Assembly (NCBI GenBank): GCA_033439265.1
Contig: JAVTVX010000026.1
Location: forward strand, 2,035,501 to 2,099,500
Length of the DNA stretch: 64,000 nt
Source: Dillenia suffruticosa
Lineage: Eukaryota > Streptophyta > Magnoliopsida > Dilleniales > Dilleniaceae
Direction of reading: 5' to 3'
Below the pieces are notes generated by a model. That model was not told where the DNA came from, did not search any database, and saw only the letters and a program-made list of their open reading frames with translations. Both the position numbers and the translations under genes were made by a program. Of this stretch, positions 37,401 through 47,110 are shown one piece after another; within the stretch, counting starts at the first letter, position 1; each line of letters starts with the position of its first letter.

Positions 37401-39513
37401 CCGAACCACCTCAGACGGCACTCTCGCATCTTATCCACAATTGAACTAATCCCCAACTAGAAGAGATTAAATTAGAAATGAAGAGATTCGTAACAAGTTG
37501 AGAATTAGTTCAATTGTGGATAAAATGCGAGATTGTTGTCTGAGATAATTTGGATATATGCAAAGAAAATCCAAAGGCGTACCGGTTAGAAGAATCGAGA
37601 ACTTAAATATAGGAAATCTATTAAAATGTAGAGATAAACCACTGAAAATTTGTAAATTATCCGTAAAAATATGATAGTTAAGATGTTTAAATAAGGAGAT
37701 GACCTTGGATAAGAGTGAGTGGCGTAAAAGAATCTGTACAAATTAAATCAATATATTTTATATATTTATTTTTTATTTTATTTTTATTATTTATTTATTT
37801 ATTTATTTTTAATCATCCCCATATTTGCTCTCAAATGGTCGATCCCAATTGTTGGGATTAAGGCTCAAATTGAATTGAATTGTGAAGGCTTAAAAGTATC
37901 TTCCAATCAAAAGCTTGGGTTAAAAATAATAGTTAATTGTATAACTCGTGTATCTTAAAATCATATTGTATGCTAAGATCGATAATGTGTATTGTAAGAA
38001 AAGATTTATTCATCATACAGGTATAAGATATGTATAAAATACATCCGCTTATTTATGTGTTATAAGATACATATGGTGCATCATGAGTATTTGACAACTA
38101 CATATCATCTTGAAATTATTTGAACCTTCTTTCTCTTATATCTAAGCAACATAATTATGATCTATTTTAGTCTCTACTCAACATTTCCCTTTTTTGAGTG
38201 AAGTTTATTCTCGATTGAATGTATTGTGATGCTGAAATTTGATATAACAATGAAAGCCTTAAAGGGATCCTCCCTTATCCTTGATTTTGAATATATGAAC
38301 CAGGTGAAGATAAGTTTTGAGGGATTACTATTTTTATTCATGCTAAAGATTGTGGAAATAATGTTTTATTTGGGCCGTTGGATTAGCGGCAAACTGTTAG
38401 ATGGATATGATATGTGCAACTTTATAATGTTAATTCGTGTTCTAGACTACTTCCAGCCAAAGTTGTCTCAACTGATTGTTCTTAAGTATCAATAGAGAAT
38501 TGGCCATCCATATTTCAGTCTTTTTAGGTACTATATGTGGTTATCTAATTTTCCATTGTGATAGGACTAAAAGGCTGACGTACAATATGCATTCTTCAAT
38601 TTGTATTGTACTGCAGGTAAGCAATTTGTTGGCAGATGTTGGTTTGAAATCAATATCTTGTTGTTTTCGGATAGGATCAGTTAGTTCTCAGTGGTGTTTA
38701 CCACCATGAATAAAAGTATAAAATTTGCTTAATCATTGTGTGTAACATTGTGCCTTATCACATGATTGGAAAACTTGGCTAGATGGTTTCATGATTTTGA
38801 AATTAGTTCTTATGTTCATACGGTCTTGACCAAATTTGCCGCTGCTGTTGTTGGACGCTTTTAGGAAATATATGGGTTTACTATCAAGAAGATATTGTTA
38901 CTGCAATAATGGATGCATAAGGCTAAAGCCATTTTTCCACATTTGACTTTTGCAGTTGTGATGACTGATTGCATTATCTACATGGCTGGTGCCATTACAT
39001 TTTCAATGTGTCTACTGTCTCTGATTTGGATCAAAAGAATTTACCCTACTGCATTGTTCATTTTTTTTGCTTTTGTTCTTTCATCAGAATCTGTAAAAAT
39101 GCCTTAGATTCTTCATGTATTTAGCTGAATGTTCTTATACAATCTGTAATAAAGCTAGGGTGTTCTTTCATTTCACCAAGACTAATTCTCATTTTTCTCC
39201 ATAGATTATTGCCAAGCATACTTATATTTGTTCTAACAGATTTCTCATACAGGCTATTTTAGGCCGCCATATGAACGGCCGCCTATAAATAATGTAAGTT
39301 TCCAACATTCTGCACCGAATGCACCACCTGCTGGAACCTCAAATCCAGGTGATCCCAGTGTGTTGCTGCTTCTAACTTTTAACTACTAGTGCACCTATTG
39401 CATTGGCTAATTGGAACGTCTTCATGGTCATGGTTGTCACAGGTCATGGTGCTCCCCAAATGTTGCCATGTAGACCTGACATTGCCACACTTAATTGTTG
39501 GAGACCAACTTGA
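19443..39513 (+). CDS. HUA2: HUA2-like protein (PWWP domain plus CID/RPR domain)
   Basis: HUA2 and the HUA2-LIKE (HULK) proteins are plant nuclear pre-mRNA processing factors that affect AGAMOUS and FLC transcripts and flowering. Eleven exons read in consistent phase: 19443-19553, 19702-19778, 25336-27444, 27535-28051, 31145-31253, 31535-31647, 31717-31904, 32257-32917, 32994-33495, 39253-39348 and 39443-39513, giving 1517 residues. The PWWP domain is at about residues 18-80 (LRLGDLVLAKVKGFPAWPAK, then DWERTPDPKKYFVQFFGT). A long low-complexity Ser/Lys/acidic middle follows. The CID/RPR domain is at about 895-1035 (ARDAFEGMIETLSRTKESIG; LIRKLENESSYHRRVDLFF; VLRLWLERKILPESLIRRYM). A proline-rich tract lies at about 1183-1280. 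The C-terminus is family-typical: MLPCRPDIATLNCWRPT. Three introns are very large (5.6, 3.1 and 5.8 kb) and full of transposon debris, yet every exon stays open. It could be HULK1, 2 or 3 rather than HUA2 itself; the symbol is by family. Confidence 0.92.
22920..24215 (+). mobile_element. L1-like LINE 3' half in HUA2-like intron 2
   Basis: Frame-broken sequence matching the end of an L1 ORF2: FYFLFLLK..ENIEKLMYG near 22976-23035, LESNSLWHKVIKG near 23170, and a zinc-finger-like zf-RVT segment at about 23670-23860 (FIWKTKVPTNLQPFIWLMVV, CPHACVMCYSNYETRDFVYL). The 3' tail runs to about 24215. Same family as the copies at 5.6-8.1 and 12.6 kb, in the same orientation as the host gene. 5'-truncated, with no clear target duplication. 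Confidence 0.7.
24290..24760 (+). mobile_element. Second L1-like 3' tail, adjacent to the first
   Basis: Repeats the end of the preceding element at moderate identity: GGAAACAAGAAATCACATG corresponds to GAAACAAGAGATTTCGTTT; then GGGATGTGGAATCACCACTT; then TGAGGAGGGATTTGTGAG; then a TTTGTATATTCT end. Either a separate truncated insertion or a local duplication of the 3' part of the neighbouring copy. Confidence 0.55.
27445..27534 (+). other. 90-nt in-frame intron (possible exitron) in HUA2-like gene
   Basis: GTTCATCTCTCTC...TTGTATTCCTGCAG has a good pyrimidine-rich 3' end and splices GAAAG|GCTGGA to give ERLETAGDD. The intron is exactly 30 codons with no stop in the gene's frame, so an unspliced transcript would still encode a full protein with 30 extra residues rich in Ser and Leu. 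Confidence 0.6.
30150..30385 (+). mobile_element. L1-like LINE 3' tail in HUA2-like intron 4
   Basis: Matches the 12.6 kb tail copy: GGAAGGATGCTTCTTTGC, then CTTTGGAAGTGTGCTCTTAT, TGTATCTGGATTAG and CTTGAAGAGCGATTATAGAG. A 5'-truncated copy of the same family. Confidence 0.5.
30390..31080 (-). mobile_element. L1-like zf-RVT remnant in HUA2-like intron 4, opposite strand
   Basis: On the minus strand around 30815-30760, one frame reads WPHCKREHESMDHLLLCCSW, matching the cysteine/histidine signature of the zf-RVT domain at the C-terminus of plant L1 ORF2 (CPxCKRxxEsvDHLFLHC). Flanking sequence is frame-broken. It lies back to back with the plus-strand L1 tail just upstream. Confidence 0.45.
35465..36252. 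mobile_element. Solo LTR inside the RTE-like LINE
   Basis: 788 bp starting TGTTGAAA and ending TTTCAACA, a perfect 8-bp terminal inverted repeat, flanked on both sides by the 5-bp duplication TTCCC (35460-35464 and 36253-36257). LINE coding sequence is interrupted at GIPVEIW and resumes as PIEVCKCLSEFG, confirming the insertion. No internal retrotransposon genes remain, so it arose by LTR-LTR recombination. Superfamily and orientation cannot be decided from the LTR alone. Confidence 0.85.
36998..37460 (-). mobile_element. 5'-truncated RTE 3' end inserted in inverse orientation
   Basis: On the minus strand, 37456-37205 gives an uninterrupted 83-residue reading (starts MGISSIVDKMRECRLRWFGH, ends DRNGWRSRIRTN). 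The RTE 3' end then runs to the (CAA)n tail, seen on the plus strand as CAACAACAACAAC near 37000-37020 followed by the complement of the GGGATTAAGGC motif. It breaks the larger plus-strand RTE copy at TGGCAAAACT and, with that copy's own 3' end, forms an inverted repeat. Confidence 0.8.
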
Positions 39514-41870
39514 AATTCACGCTTATGCCCCTATTTTTTTGTCATGGTGAGTTTTAACCTCTAAACTGTGTTTACATGCACAATGAGGCTGTTGTTCTGG
39601 AAGCATGGTTGATGTGGGTTGGGTGAACACTGCATATATGTTGTTGTATTCTGATGGGTAAAAGTGTGGAACTCTTTTGATTCGAGAAAGTTCACTGGCT
39701 TCACAGTGACATAGGGATCAGATTCGCACGTTGAAGTCTGGTGTTTATTCTAAATAAATTGGTCATCTTTGCCTCCGAGTTGTTGTGTGTGCATGTGGAG
39801 AGGTAATTGTGCAACTTGTGCATAAGCATCGAGATAATAATTGCATATGGTGAGGTTCCCACTTTTTAGGTGTTTTCTCATTGACTTTACTTGCTCTGTC
39901 AGCAATGTATCTCCCTTTCAAGTCATGCCTATAGAAACCTTGGTATATTCTGATATGATTCTTCTATGAAGTCAATAAAGCACCATTGTGTTCAATGATT
40001 AATTTTTGGTGCATTTTACGTTTTCCTTTTGTACAAATATGTTGAACCAGTTTAGGGAATGCGCAAAAATAATGTGAATCTAGGAAATGTTGAAGTGACC
40101 TTACTTAGAGATGTTCTGTAAAATGTAAAATGCTTCAATAGAGGTCTTTTACTGTTTTTGCCTTTTCCATTTAAAAGAATGCATTATACACAAATTTGTT
40201 GTACCAAAAAAAGTTCCCTGTGTTTTGCACTCTATGTTATTATTGTAAGATGAGGGGTTTGTATGGACTTTTGCACTCTGTAAGTTAGAGACAAAAAATT
40301 TGATAACTCCCTGAAGCTGGGAGAGATGAGTGAGATATCATTAAAATTATCCAATATAGTAAGATGGGAAAAACATAGGCTACATGTGGCTAGGAAAGCG
40401 TTAACCTGTGGAGTGGGATAAACTATTTTGTATAAAGGAGTTGCATGTCCCATATCTTTGGTGGTGGGGGACTATAATCATCTAGGGCAGAGAATGATAC
40501 TACTTGGTGAGTCTTATGGAGGGAGTGTGGGGTGTGAAAGCTTGAAGAGTGCTAGTGCTTTTATGGGATTTTTGTGTTTGAGGTTGATGTGACCAAGTTT
40601 CTGGGAGTAATCATGATGCTGGAGTTATCCACTTTGCAACTTTTCTTCCTTGGAGGAGAGCTCATAGACGTCGGAAACCTGTCTTTGTGATCATTTAATT
40701 GTAAATTGTGGGTTCAGTTCTCGAGTCAAGCTACAAATATTCATGTGCTAAGCTTGTTCTGGAATTAGGCCATCCTAAAATGGGTGGGAGCCTGATTATT
40801 AATTTGGCAGTTTGTTGATCAGGTGATCATATTCATGTCTGAACCAACAAAAAGTGCTATCTTGCCTGGTAAAGTCTACTTTGGGACCTTTGAACCATAG
40901 CAAAGCCTTTTTTTTTTTTTAATGATCTTCTTCTTTTGGAGAAACTATGGGAGTTTAGTCACTGATGGTGGCAGAAGTACCAGAATGAAAGCCATTGAAG
41001 TACAATGAGGGTCAAGCTTGGTGTGCGGGCTTTTAGATCCTTAGTGAAGGTAAAGTGTATTTGTCTATATTTGGGGATGGAGGTGTCTTGAGGATGTGGA
41101 GTCAATTCTGGTGGTTAATGACTTTATGTTAGTCTTGTATGAGGCATTGGCAAGGGTTGTTGTAAAGGCTGTTTGTCCTGGGGAGTTTTTTTTGTTTGTT
41201 TGTTTGTTTGTTTGCATTATTTATTTTTTTTATTTTTTTTATTTTTTTATTTTTTTTATTTTTTGAAAAACAGAGGTGGAAAACTCCTGGTCTCATTGAC
41301 CCAAAAAAAATTTTCTTTTTAAGAAATAATGATAGCGGGTGTGAATAGTATGTGGAGATATTTGGAAATAAATACGATGTGAAAGGATCATTAGAAACTT
41401 GGTCTGTTATCTAAAAACTAAAAAAAATGACCTAGCCATAATTTCCTCTTGGGATTTTTTTTCTTTCCTTTCCTTTTATTGAGGAAAAAAAAATTACATT
41501 TCACATTTAACGGTATCATTGGAAAGTAAAGGAGGACATCTTTTGAATCACCATAATCCCAGGTGGTGTTGTATAATGAAGAGAAAGTATCTAGATGGCC
41601 CCTTCTGCTAATATTGGATGGTGAGGTGGGTGAGGAACAAGAGAATCTTAATGGAAATGAAAGCCCCATTTCTAGTTTTGTGCCGCCTTGGTTTGAGGTC
41701 CATCATGGTGGTTTTGTTGTCCTGTTCAGGAGATTACTCCTTTTGTATATTTTTTGCTGCTTTTGTTGTTTGTAAGGACCACATGCCGTAAGTGCTTCTT
41801 CAATGTAAGTTTCTCTTTCTAATAAATAAGATTTGATCTGCAATTGTGGAAAGGTTTGGAAATGATTTCT
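39514..41870. other. 3' flank of the HUA2-like gene, no gene seen
   Basis: Includes the HUA2-like 3' UTR just after 39513. The rest is non-coding, with low-complexity tracts at 41198-41212 (GTTT)n and 41220-41265 (T-rich). Possible decayed LINE sequence at 40.2-41.2 kb could not be confirmed by motifs. Confidence 0.4.
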
Positions 41871-41879
41871 ATGTGGTAG

Positions 41880-42175
41880 ATTAAAATTGAATGTGCTTGT
41901 GTGCTACAACACATAAGATACTGAAATTGGTATAATGCTTTAGGTGTCTCGAGATTATAATATGGTGGAATTGACAAGGAATTAGGAAGCAATTCTTTAC
42001 TTGTTTCTGTTTTCTTTGCTTTCTTTTGTTTCTTGGGACTTCTCATCCTTACACTTTATGTATCTTTTCAAGTACATCTAATACAACAACAAAAAACCGA
42101 GCCTTAATCCCTACAAACCAAGTACATCTAATACAATTCTTTATTCTGTCAAAGAAAATTTTTACATGATATTTA
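41880..42175 (+). mobile_element. L1-like 3' tail (41880-42068), then the RTE stub region
   Basis: The stretch GGAATTGACAAGGAATTAGG, AGCAATTCTTTACTTG, TCTTGGGACTTCTCATCC and TTTATGTATCTTTTC follows the pattern of the other L1-like tails in the window. It is short and diverged. Confidence 0.35.
42069..42136 (-). mobile_element. Minimal (32-bp) RTE 3'-end insertion with perfect 18-bp target duplication
   Basis: CAAGTACATCTAATACAA occurs at 42069-42086 and again at 42119-42136. Between them are 32 bp (42087-42118, CAACAAAAAACCGAGCCTTA..) that match the complement of the RTE LINE 3' end seen at 36998-37050. This is an extremely 5'-truncated RTE insertion on the minus strand. Confidence 0.8.
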
Positions 42176-42179
42176 CTGT

Positions 42180-42905
42180 GGCGTTTTAAAAGGCGCAAGG
42201 GGCTTTTAAGGCCTTAAGGGCCTCTAAAGCCCGAGGTGCTAGGTGCCAGGAAAGGTGCTTGTCCCAGTGAAGTAAGGCCCCGTTCGGAAATTATAATTTC
42301 TAAATTCAAGATAAGGCTGAAAAAGTGTCTGAAAATCATAACTAAAACAAATCTAAAAGTGAGAAGTTCTCTGCCTCCGACATTATAAAAGAAAAATGTA
42401 AAATGTCATGCATTCATTCAATAGAGAAAGCAAAAGCACTGTCAAGTTAATTTGCTCTTCGTAATGCCTATATCCTTCCTACACAATAAAACTTTGATAT
42501 AAATCCTAAAATTATTAAGATCAAAGGCTGTACTCATCATCAATGTCGACCAGTTCATCTTTATCAATCAGATCATATTCCCCTCCATCAGTAGACTTGT
42601 ACTCCTCATCTGGGTCCTCTGAAGCAGCTTCCTCCTCATCAATGTCATCCAATCTAGAAGTTGAAACTCTGGTTGACTTCTGTGAAGCTTTCTACAGAAG
42701 GGACTGGCTGAAGGGCACTTGGGTTTTCTATATTCTAAAAGCTATTTTATTATTACTTTTTAATGGGCTGTTTAATGGGCTTTTATTTAAAAAAAAAAAT
42801 AACGAACTACTGAAGCGAGAGAGGTGCTTGCCTCAGTGCCTCTGGTGCTTCAGCAAAGAGGCGAGCTCCTCTTTTAAGATGCCTTGCCTGCCCAGAAAGG
42901 GCAGG
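42180..42905. mobile_element. Transposon-like structure with GGCGC/AGGTGCTTG-type subterminal inverted motifs
   Basis: The left end (42181-42290: AAAAGGCGCAAGGGGC, AGGTGCTAGGTGCC, GGTGCTTGTCCCAGTGAAG) and the right end (42815-42900: GAAGCGAGAGAGGTGCTTGC, GAGGCGAGCTCC, TTAAGATGCC) carry imperfect inverted copies of AGGCGC-type motifs. Such motifs are typical of a widespread group of plant non-autonomous DNA transposons. Exact termini and target duplication were not resolved. The interior carries an apparent exon on the minus strand, listed separately. Confidence 0.5.
42521..42691 (-). pseudogene. Apparent last exon with acidic C-terminus inside the transposon-like structure
   Basis: On the minus strand a pyrimidine-rich CCCTTCTGTAG acceptor is followed by 56 open codons and a TGA. 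The reading starts KASQKSTRVSTSRLDD and contains EEEAASEDPDEEYKS and DLIDKDELVDIDDEYSL at the end. The strong bias for Asp and Glu and the plausible splice site suggest a genuine terminal exon. It could be the C-terminus of a transposase or of a captured cellular gene. I do not recognise the protein. AT-rich sequence further along the minus strand (42520-42300) could be its 3' UTR. Confidence 0.4.
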
Positions 42906-43009
42906 TATTGCTAGCCTTAACAAGTAGAAGTTTTCCTATTTTTCTTGTTCACTATTTTTTTCATAGGTTAAAAAAAGGGGGTACGAACATACTAATTACA
43001 AGCTATAAA

Positions 43010-43620
43010 GTCCAAAAAATTCACCAAGCTCAACCCATCACATGTATCTCTCATATATCAGAAAGCAAAGTTATGTAACCATCTAGCATTAAAACTATCA
43101 AAATCTGTGGCTAAATCTTCAAATGCCCTCCTGTTCCTCTCTTTCTAAACTGCCCAAAAAATGAAGAGTTACCATAGCAATAACCCTCATGTTTTGGCAT
43201 TGGAAAACATGACCACGTCCAAACTTCATCTTCTTTACAACCTGCAACCACCCAAGATACCTGTGTGACCTGCAAAACAGTCTCCATAGCACTATTTATT
43301 TGTTGTTCATGAATGAGAATAAGTATGTGAATTTCTTGAAGTCTTTGAGTACTTCAAAATAGATTCTGCGTTCCTTCTAATGAGCCTAAAAATTAGTGAC
43401 CATGGGTAGAAAGAAGAATAGTCATTTTATCTACCCTATAGATTCACCGGACCACCCAAAAATTCCACTCACAGACCCATAACCAGATCCATTGCAAGGG
43501 ACCATAACAGCAGGTGAGGGTGCTCGGGCCACCTTTTCAAAACACTTGTTTACAGATAGTCACAAAACATAACCTCTCTTATATAAATTAATCAGATGAA
43601 GTTTGCAATTATCGTGTGGC
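43010..43620 (-). mobile_element. L1-like LINE C-terminal remnant
   Basis: On the minus strand near 43155-43085, one frame reads LERERNRRAFEDLATDFDSF, resembling the WxERNxRxFED motif that ends plant L1 ORF2 proteins. Neighbouring sequence is frame-broken and includes a CxxW-rich stretch. Low-copy remnant, different from the RTE copies. Confidence 0.35.
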
Positions 43621-46600
43621 CTTGTGCCATGGTAAATTTTGTTGGAGATGATTTTGGTTTAACATATGGATATCTTTATTCTACTTTTATCTCAATGCAA
43701 AGCTTTCAAATTTATTTTCGGTGTCATGTCACTTTTTAGTCTGTAAATTCTGTAATCCCGATGTATGGTTTTTCACTGATTAACATCCACCATGATGGCG
43801 TTTACCTCAAAAGATTCAAAGTAAGTCTTTCTTGTTTTGCCAATATATTTATGGACTCATGTAGACATGTGGATCTATATGTTTAGTAATTCTATGGTGG
43901 ATAATTATGTGTTACTGCATATACTTTTTTTTGCTTTTTAATAGGAAGTGTGAGTGTGTGTGTGTGTCGACTTGCTGCTTCTTTCTTGCAGTTATTGGTG
44001 TTACAATTTGGTTGTTGTTGATTAAATGCAATCTCATGCGCAGGGTAACAAGGAAATGTTATAGGCTTTTACTTTGAAGAATCAAATTTTAGACAAAATT
44101 CAGCCTTTGTTAGAAAGCGGTGCAGAAAATGTGTGGACTCTTGGCAGGACGGTGTAAATTGTAATTTTTCCTGACAAATGCTTCCACAGACATTTGCTTC
44201 TGAGTGTAAGCCATGTTTCTGACTCCAAAAATAACCTTTCCCTTAATTTTTAACTTTTGTAATTATACTGGCAAATTATATTACAGAAATTATTTCATAA
44301 GTCAAGAAGAATTATTTTTGATGAACTCATATACCTTCCTTTGCATTTATATTTGCTTACTGGGTTGTAATGTCATTGAGATAAATGTAGGCTTCATATA
44401 ATTTAATGTTTTCTGTATTCTGCAACTAATAAATCGTCCTGAGAATCTGTTTACAGACTCAAGCCAGAGAAAGTGGGAAAACCGGAATATAAAGAAGATG
44501 AGATAAAGGAAAGTAAACCCTGGTGGTTTTATTTTATACCTTGGAAGGCTCCTTATGTGTAATCTGACCATATTCATATTGTTGACAATTCTCCCAATCG
44601 TAGGGATGCTTTGATGTTAATGCCTTTCCCCAGATGTTATCAGCATTTAGTTTGTTATTAGGGCTTGCCTGGCATATTAAACTTGGGAAAAGAAACATCA
44701 GGAGGAAGATCTCTGGTTTTGGGCCAACTTTAAAAGATGCAAATGAATGTCTGTTACTACATACAAAATAAATCCTACATAAGAAATTTTTTTCATGGGC
44801 CAACTATACCACTGCATTGAATACCAAAGCTTTTTAGTGGAATCTCAGCTGCCAGGAGAATTGTGCAAAACTATTTTTCATTGCAACAGTTTGAATTAAG
44901 GAAATCATCTGTACTAAGTGAAATGGTTACAGACGGAGAAAGTGTTTATGGAAAGGAAAGGGGAGTGGAGAAAGTGTTTATGGAAAGTAAAGGGGAGTAG
45001 ATAAAAGTGTCGCATTTATTTTCTGGGAAGTTGGCCAGAGATTGTGGATGGCATTAAGGCTACAGATCTGGCTGGTTTGTCATGATTATCAAAGAAGATG
45101 ACGGTTTCGAAGGGTATATCCTTGGTGCTGCATGATTTCTTGTTTTCGATGAGTTTATATGACTTGTAGGCTCAAGGATTTGTGTGAGAAACTAACATGA
45201 AAAACTGGACTGAATGTTCTGAGGTTTCCTTTTGGGTGGATGGTGGATGGTGGAAGGCGGTGGTAATAATTGCATGGACCATAGCTGTGGAGTAGATCAT
45301 GATGAGATATTTCAATGGGTCATATTTAGGTATGTCAAAGTACTCCATTTTAACTAAGGGCTTAAGTCTTGCATCTGCAGGATCCTTAAAAGAGTACCGA
45401 ATAAAAGTTTATGCCTGAAGGTGTTGAAATGAGCAGTGATGAACAGAAGAATTATTAAGAGAGGGCGTGACAATCTGTACAGCAAGAAAATGTAAATGAA
45501 TCTATCTAGATCTTCTAGGGAAGAGTGGCTGTCTTATAAGACCAAGTTAGACAAGGAAGAAGGTGATCATTTGGATGGTTAAAAGTGCCCACATTCCAAG
45601 TAGGAACCAATAATCTGTTGCACGGACCAAACTACTCTATCGTGACTTAAGCAAGTCATACTTTCCAGTCTACCCTTCTCATGGGGTGCCTTCTAAAATC
45701 CTCTGATATTGGAGGCTATGCTCCACTTATTTCTTTCTCTGACATTGGAGGCTATGCTCCATTTTTTTCTTTCTTTGCACATAATGTATTGAAAACAGCC
45801 TTTTCTAAGTAACTGACTTGTCCTTCCTAATGTTGAAGTTAAATTCCCCAACTTCAAGTTCAATTGTCAGTGAATCAGCTTGGAATGTAAGCTCCTGTAA
45901 AAGGTACAAAGTAGGCTTTTCACATCCCTCCCTTGTATCCTCAGCTCTAATATCGATATCATTAATGAAGATGGCCCTGTGACGCTTGATTTGTAGGTGC
46001 AAACTTGGTGTTCCCATCTTCTGTATGCCAGGCTTGTCTTTACTAGATCTTTAACATACTAATGTGATCCCATCTCCTCCAGATTCCCGTTTTGCCCTTT
46101 TCATCAATTAAGAAATTTGCAATGTGTACTGAAATACCTTTCTTCAAAAAAATGTGCCTAACTATTACCTTATTGCATTTCCTTTTGCTTTTTGTTCAAT
46201 GGCCGCACCTCCATAATTAATACAAGCCTTGATTGGACTAACTTCTCCAACCATCCACTACTTTTTCACTATTAAAACACTCTTCATTTTGAATAGAAAC
46301 TGTCCAATCTAAGACATAAGGATTCTCTTAGGAAATTTCCTCCGGTGGTCTACAATTAATGATTTTTGTTATTCTTCCTGAAGATGCCATCATATCTCCT
46401 TTGCCTTTGATCACTACATATCTTGCACTAAGTCCATGGATAACCAGTGTCAGTTCCTATCCCTTTTGATCTGCACCGCACCCCAAGGGGAAGCCCATCC
46501 CTATCACACTCTGCTTTCTCTAGGCTGATGAGATATGTAGTTATTTTTTGTACTGCATCGAATCCTTTATTTAATCCCTTTTAAATTCTAATCACCACAA

Positions 46601-46680
46601 CTAGTTGTTTGTTATTATAAAACAGTTGACATGTTCAAGAACCTCTTCCAGCTGTTGTTGGTGCCTACCCTCCACTTCTA
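43621..46680. other. Intergenic, no gene seen
   Basis: Non-coding. Two short tandem duplications are visible: about 44936-45001 (two copies of GAGAAAGTGTTTATGGAAAG..) and about 45700-45775 (two copies around CATTGGAGGCTATGCTCCA). A TG run lies near 43953-43967. Confidence 0.45.
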
Positions 46681-46689
46681 CTCAAATCC

Positions 46690-47110
46690 TTAGGGTTGGG
46701 AGTCAGTTCAATTATGGATAAGATGCGAGAGTGAAGTTTGAGGTGGTTCGAGCATGTGCAAAAAAGACCCAAAGATGCACCACTTAGGAGAACCGAGAAC
46801 TTAAATATAAGGGATCTAGTAAAACGTAAAGATAGACCGCTGAAAATGTGGATGCAAATTATTCGTAAAGACATGGAAATTAAGGGTTTAGAAAAGAAAA
46901 TAGTTTTGGATAGGAATGGATGGCGTAGAAGAATCCGCACAAATTAAACCAATATATTTTAGATATTTATCTATTGATTTATTTACTTAATTTTCATTTT
47001 CTTTTATTTTCTTTTTATTTCATTTTTCTTCTCTCTATCTTCTTCAAATTTGTCTCTCAAATGATCGACTACAAATATTGAGATTAAGGTCTGGTTTGTT
47101 GTTATTGTTG
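46690..47110 (+). mobile_element. 5'-truncated RTE-like LINE 3' end
   Basis: From GTTCAATTATGGATAAGATG, one frame (46738-46947) reads MRWFEHVQKRPKDAPLRRTE through DRNGWRRRIRTN and its stop. A T-rich 3' region follows, ending AGATTAAGGTCTGGTTTGTTGTTATTGTTG near 47110. This matches the RTE 3' ends at 37.0-37.9 kb. Confidence 0.75.

Larger units (their letters stand above)
34030..37870 (+). mobile_element. RTE-like LINE in HUA2-like intron 9, with nested insertions
   Basis: Endonuclease motifs come first: NERKIHIMCLQETRW near 34095, FGHKFWYTGRNR near 34160 and LGGDLN near 34430. The reverse transcriptase follows, with FADDIVLVDE near 36525. The typical RTE C-terminal block is near 37505-37745 (ISSIVDKMRDC, DKSEWRKRICTN), and the element ends GGGATTAAGGCTC near 37865. 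This order and wording is that of plant RTE-clade elements, unlike the L1-like copies elsewhere in the window. Many stops make it dead. It is split by a solo LTR (35465-36252) and by an inverted RTE 3' end (about 36998-37460). Confidence 0.8.

Noticed and set aside
40260..41200. Further LINE copy downstream of the HUA2-like gene
   Set aside because: Some phrases look LINE-like, but no endonuclease, RT or zf-RVT motif could be confirmed.
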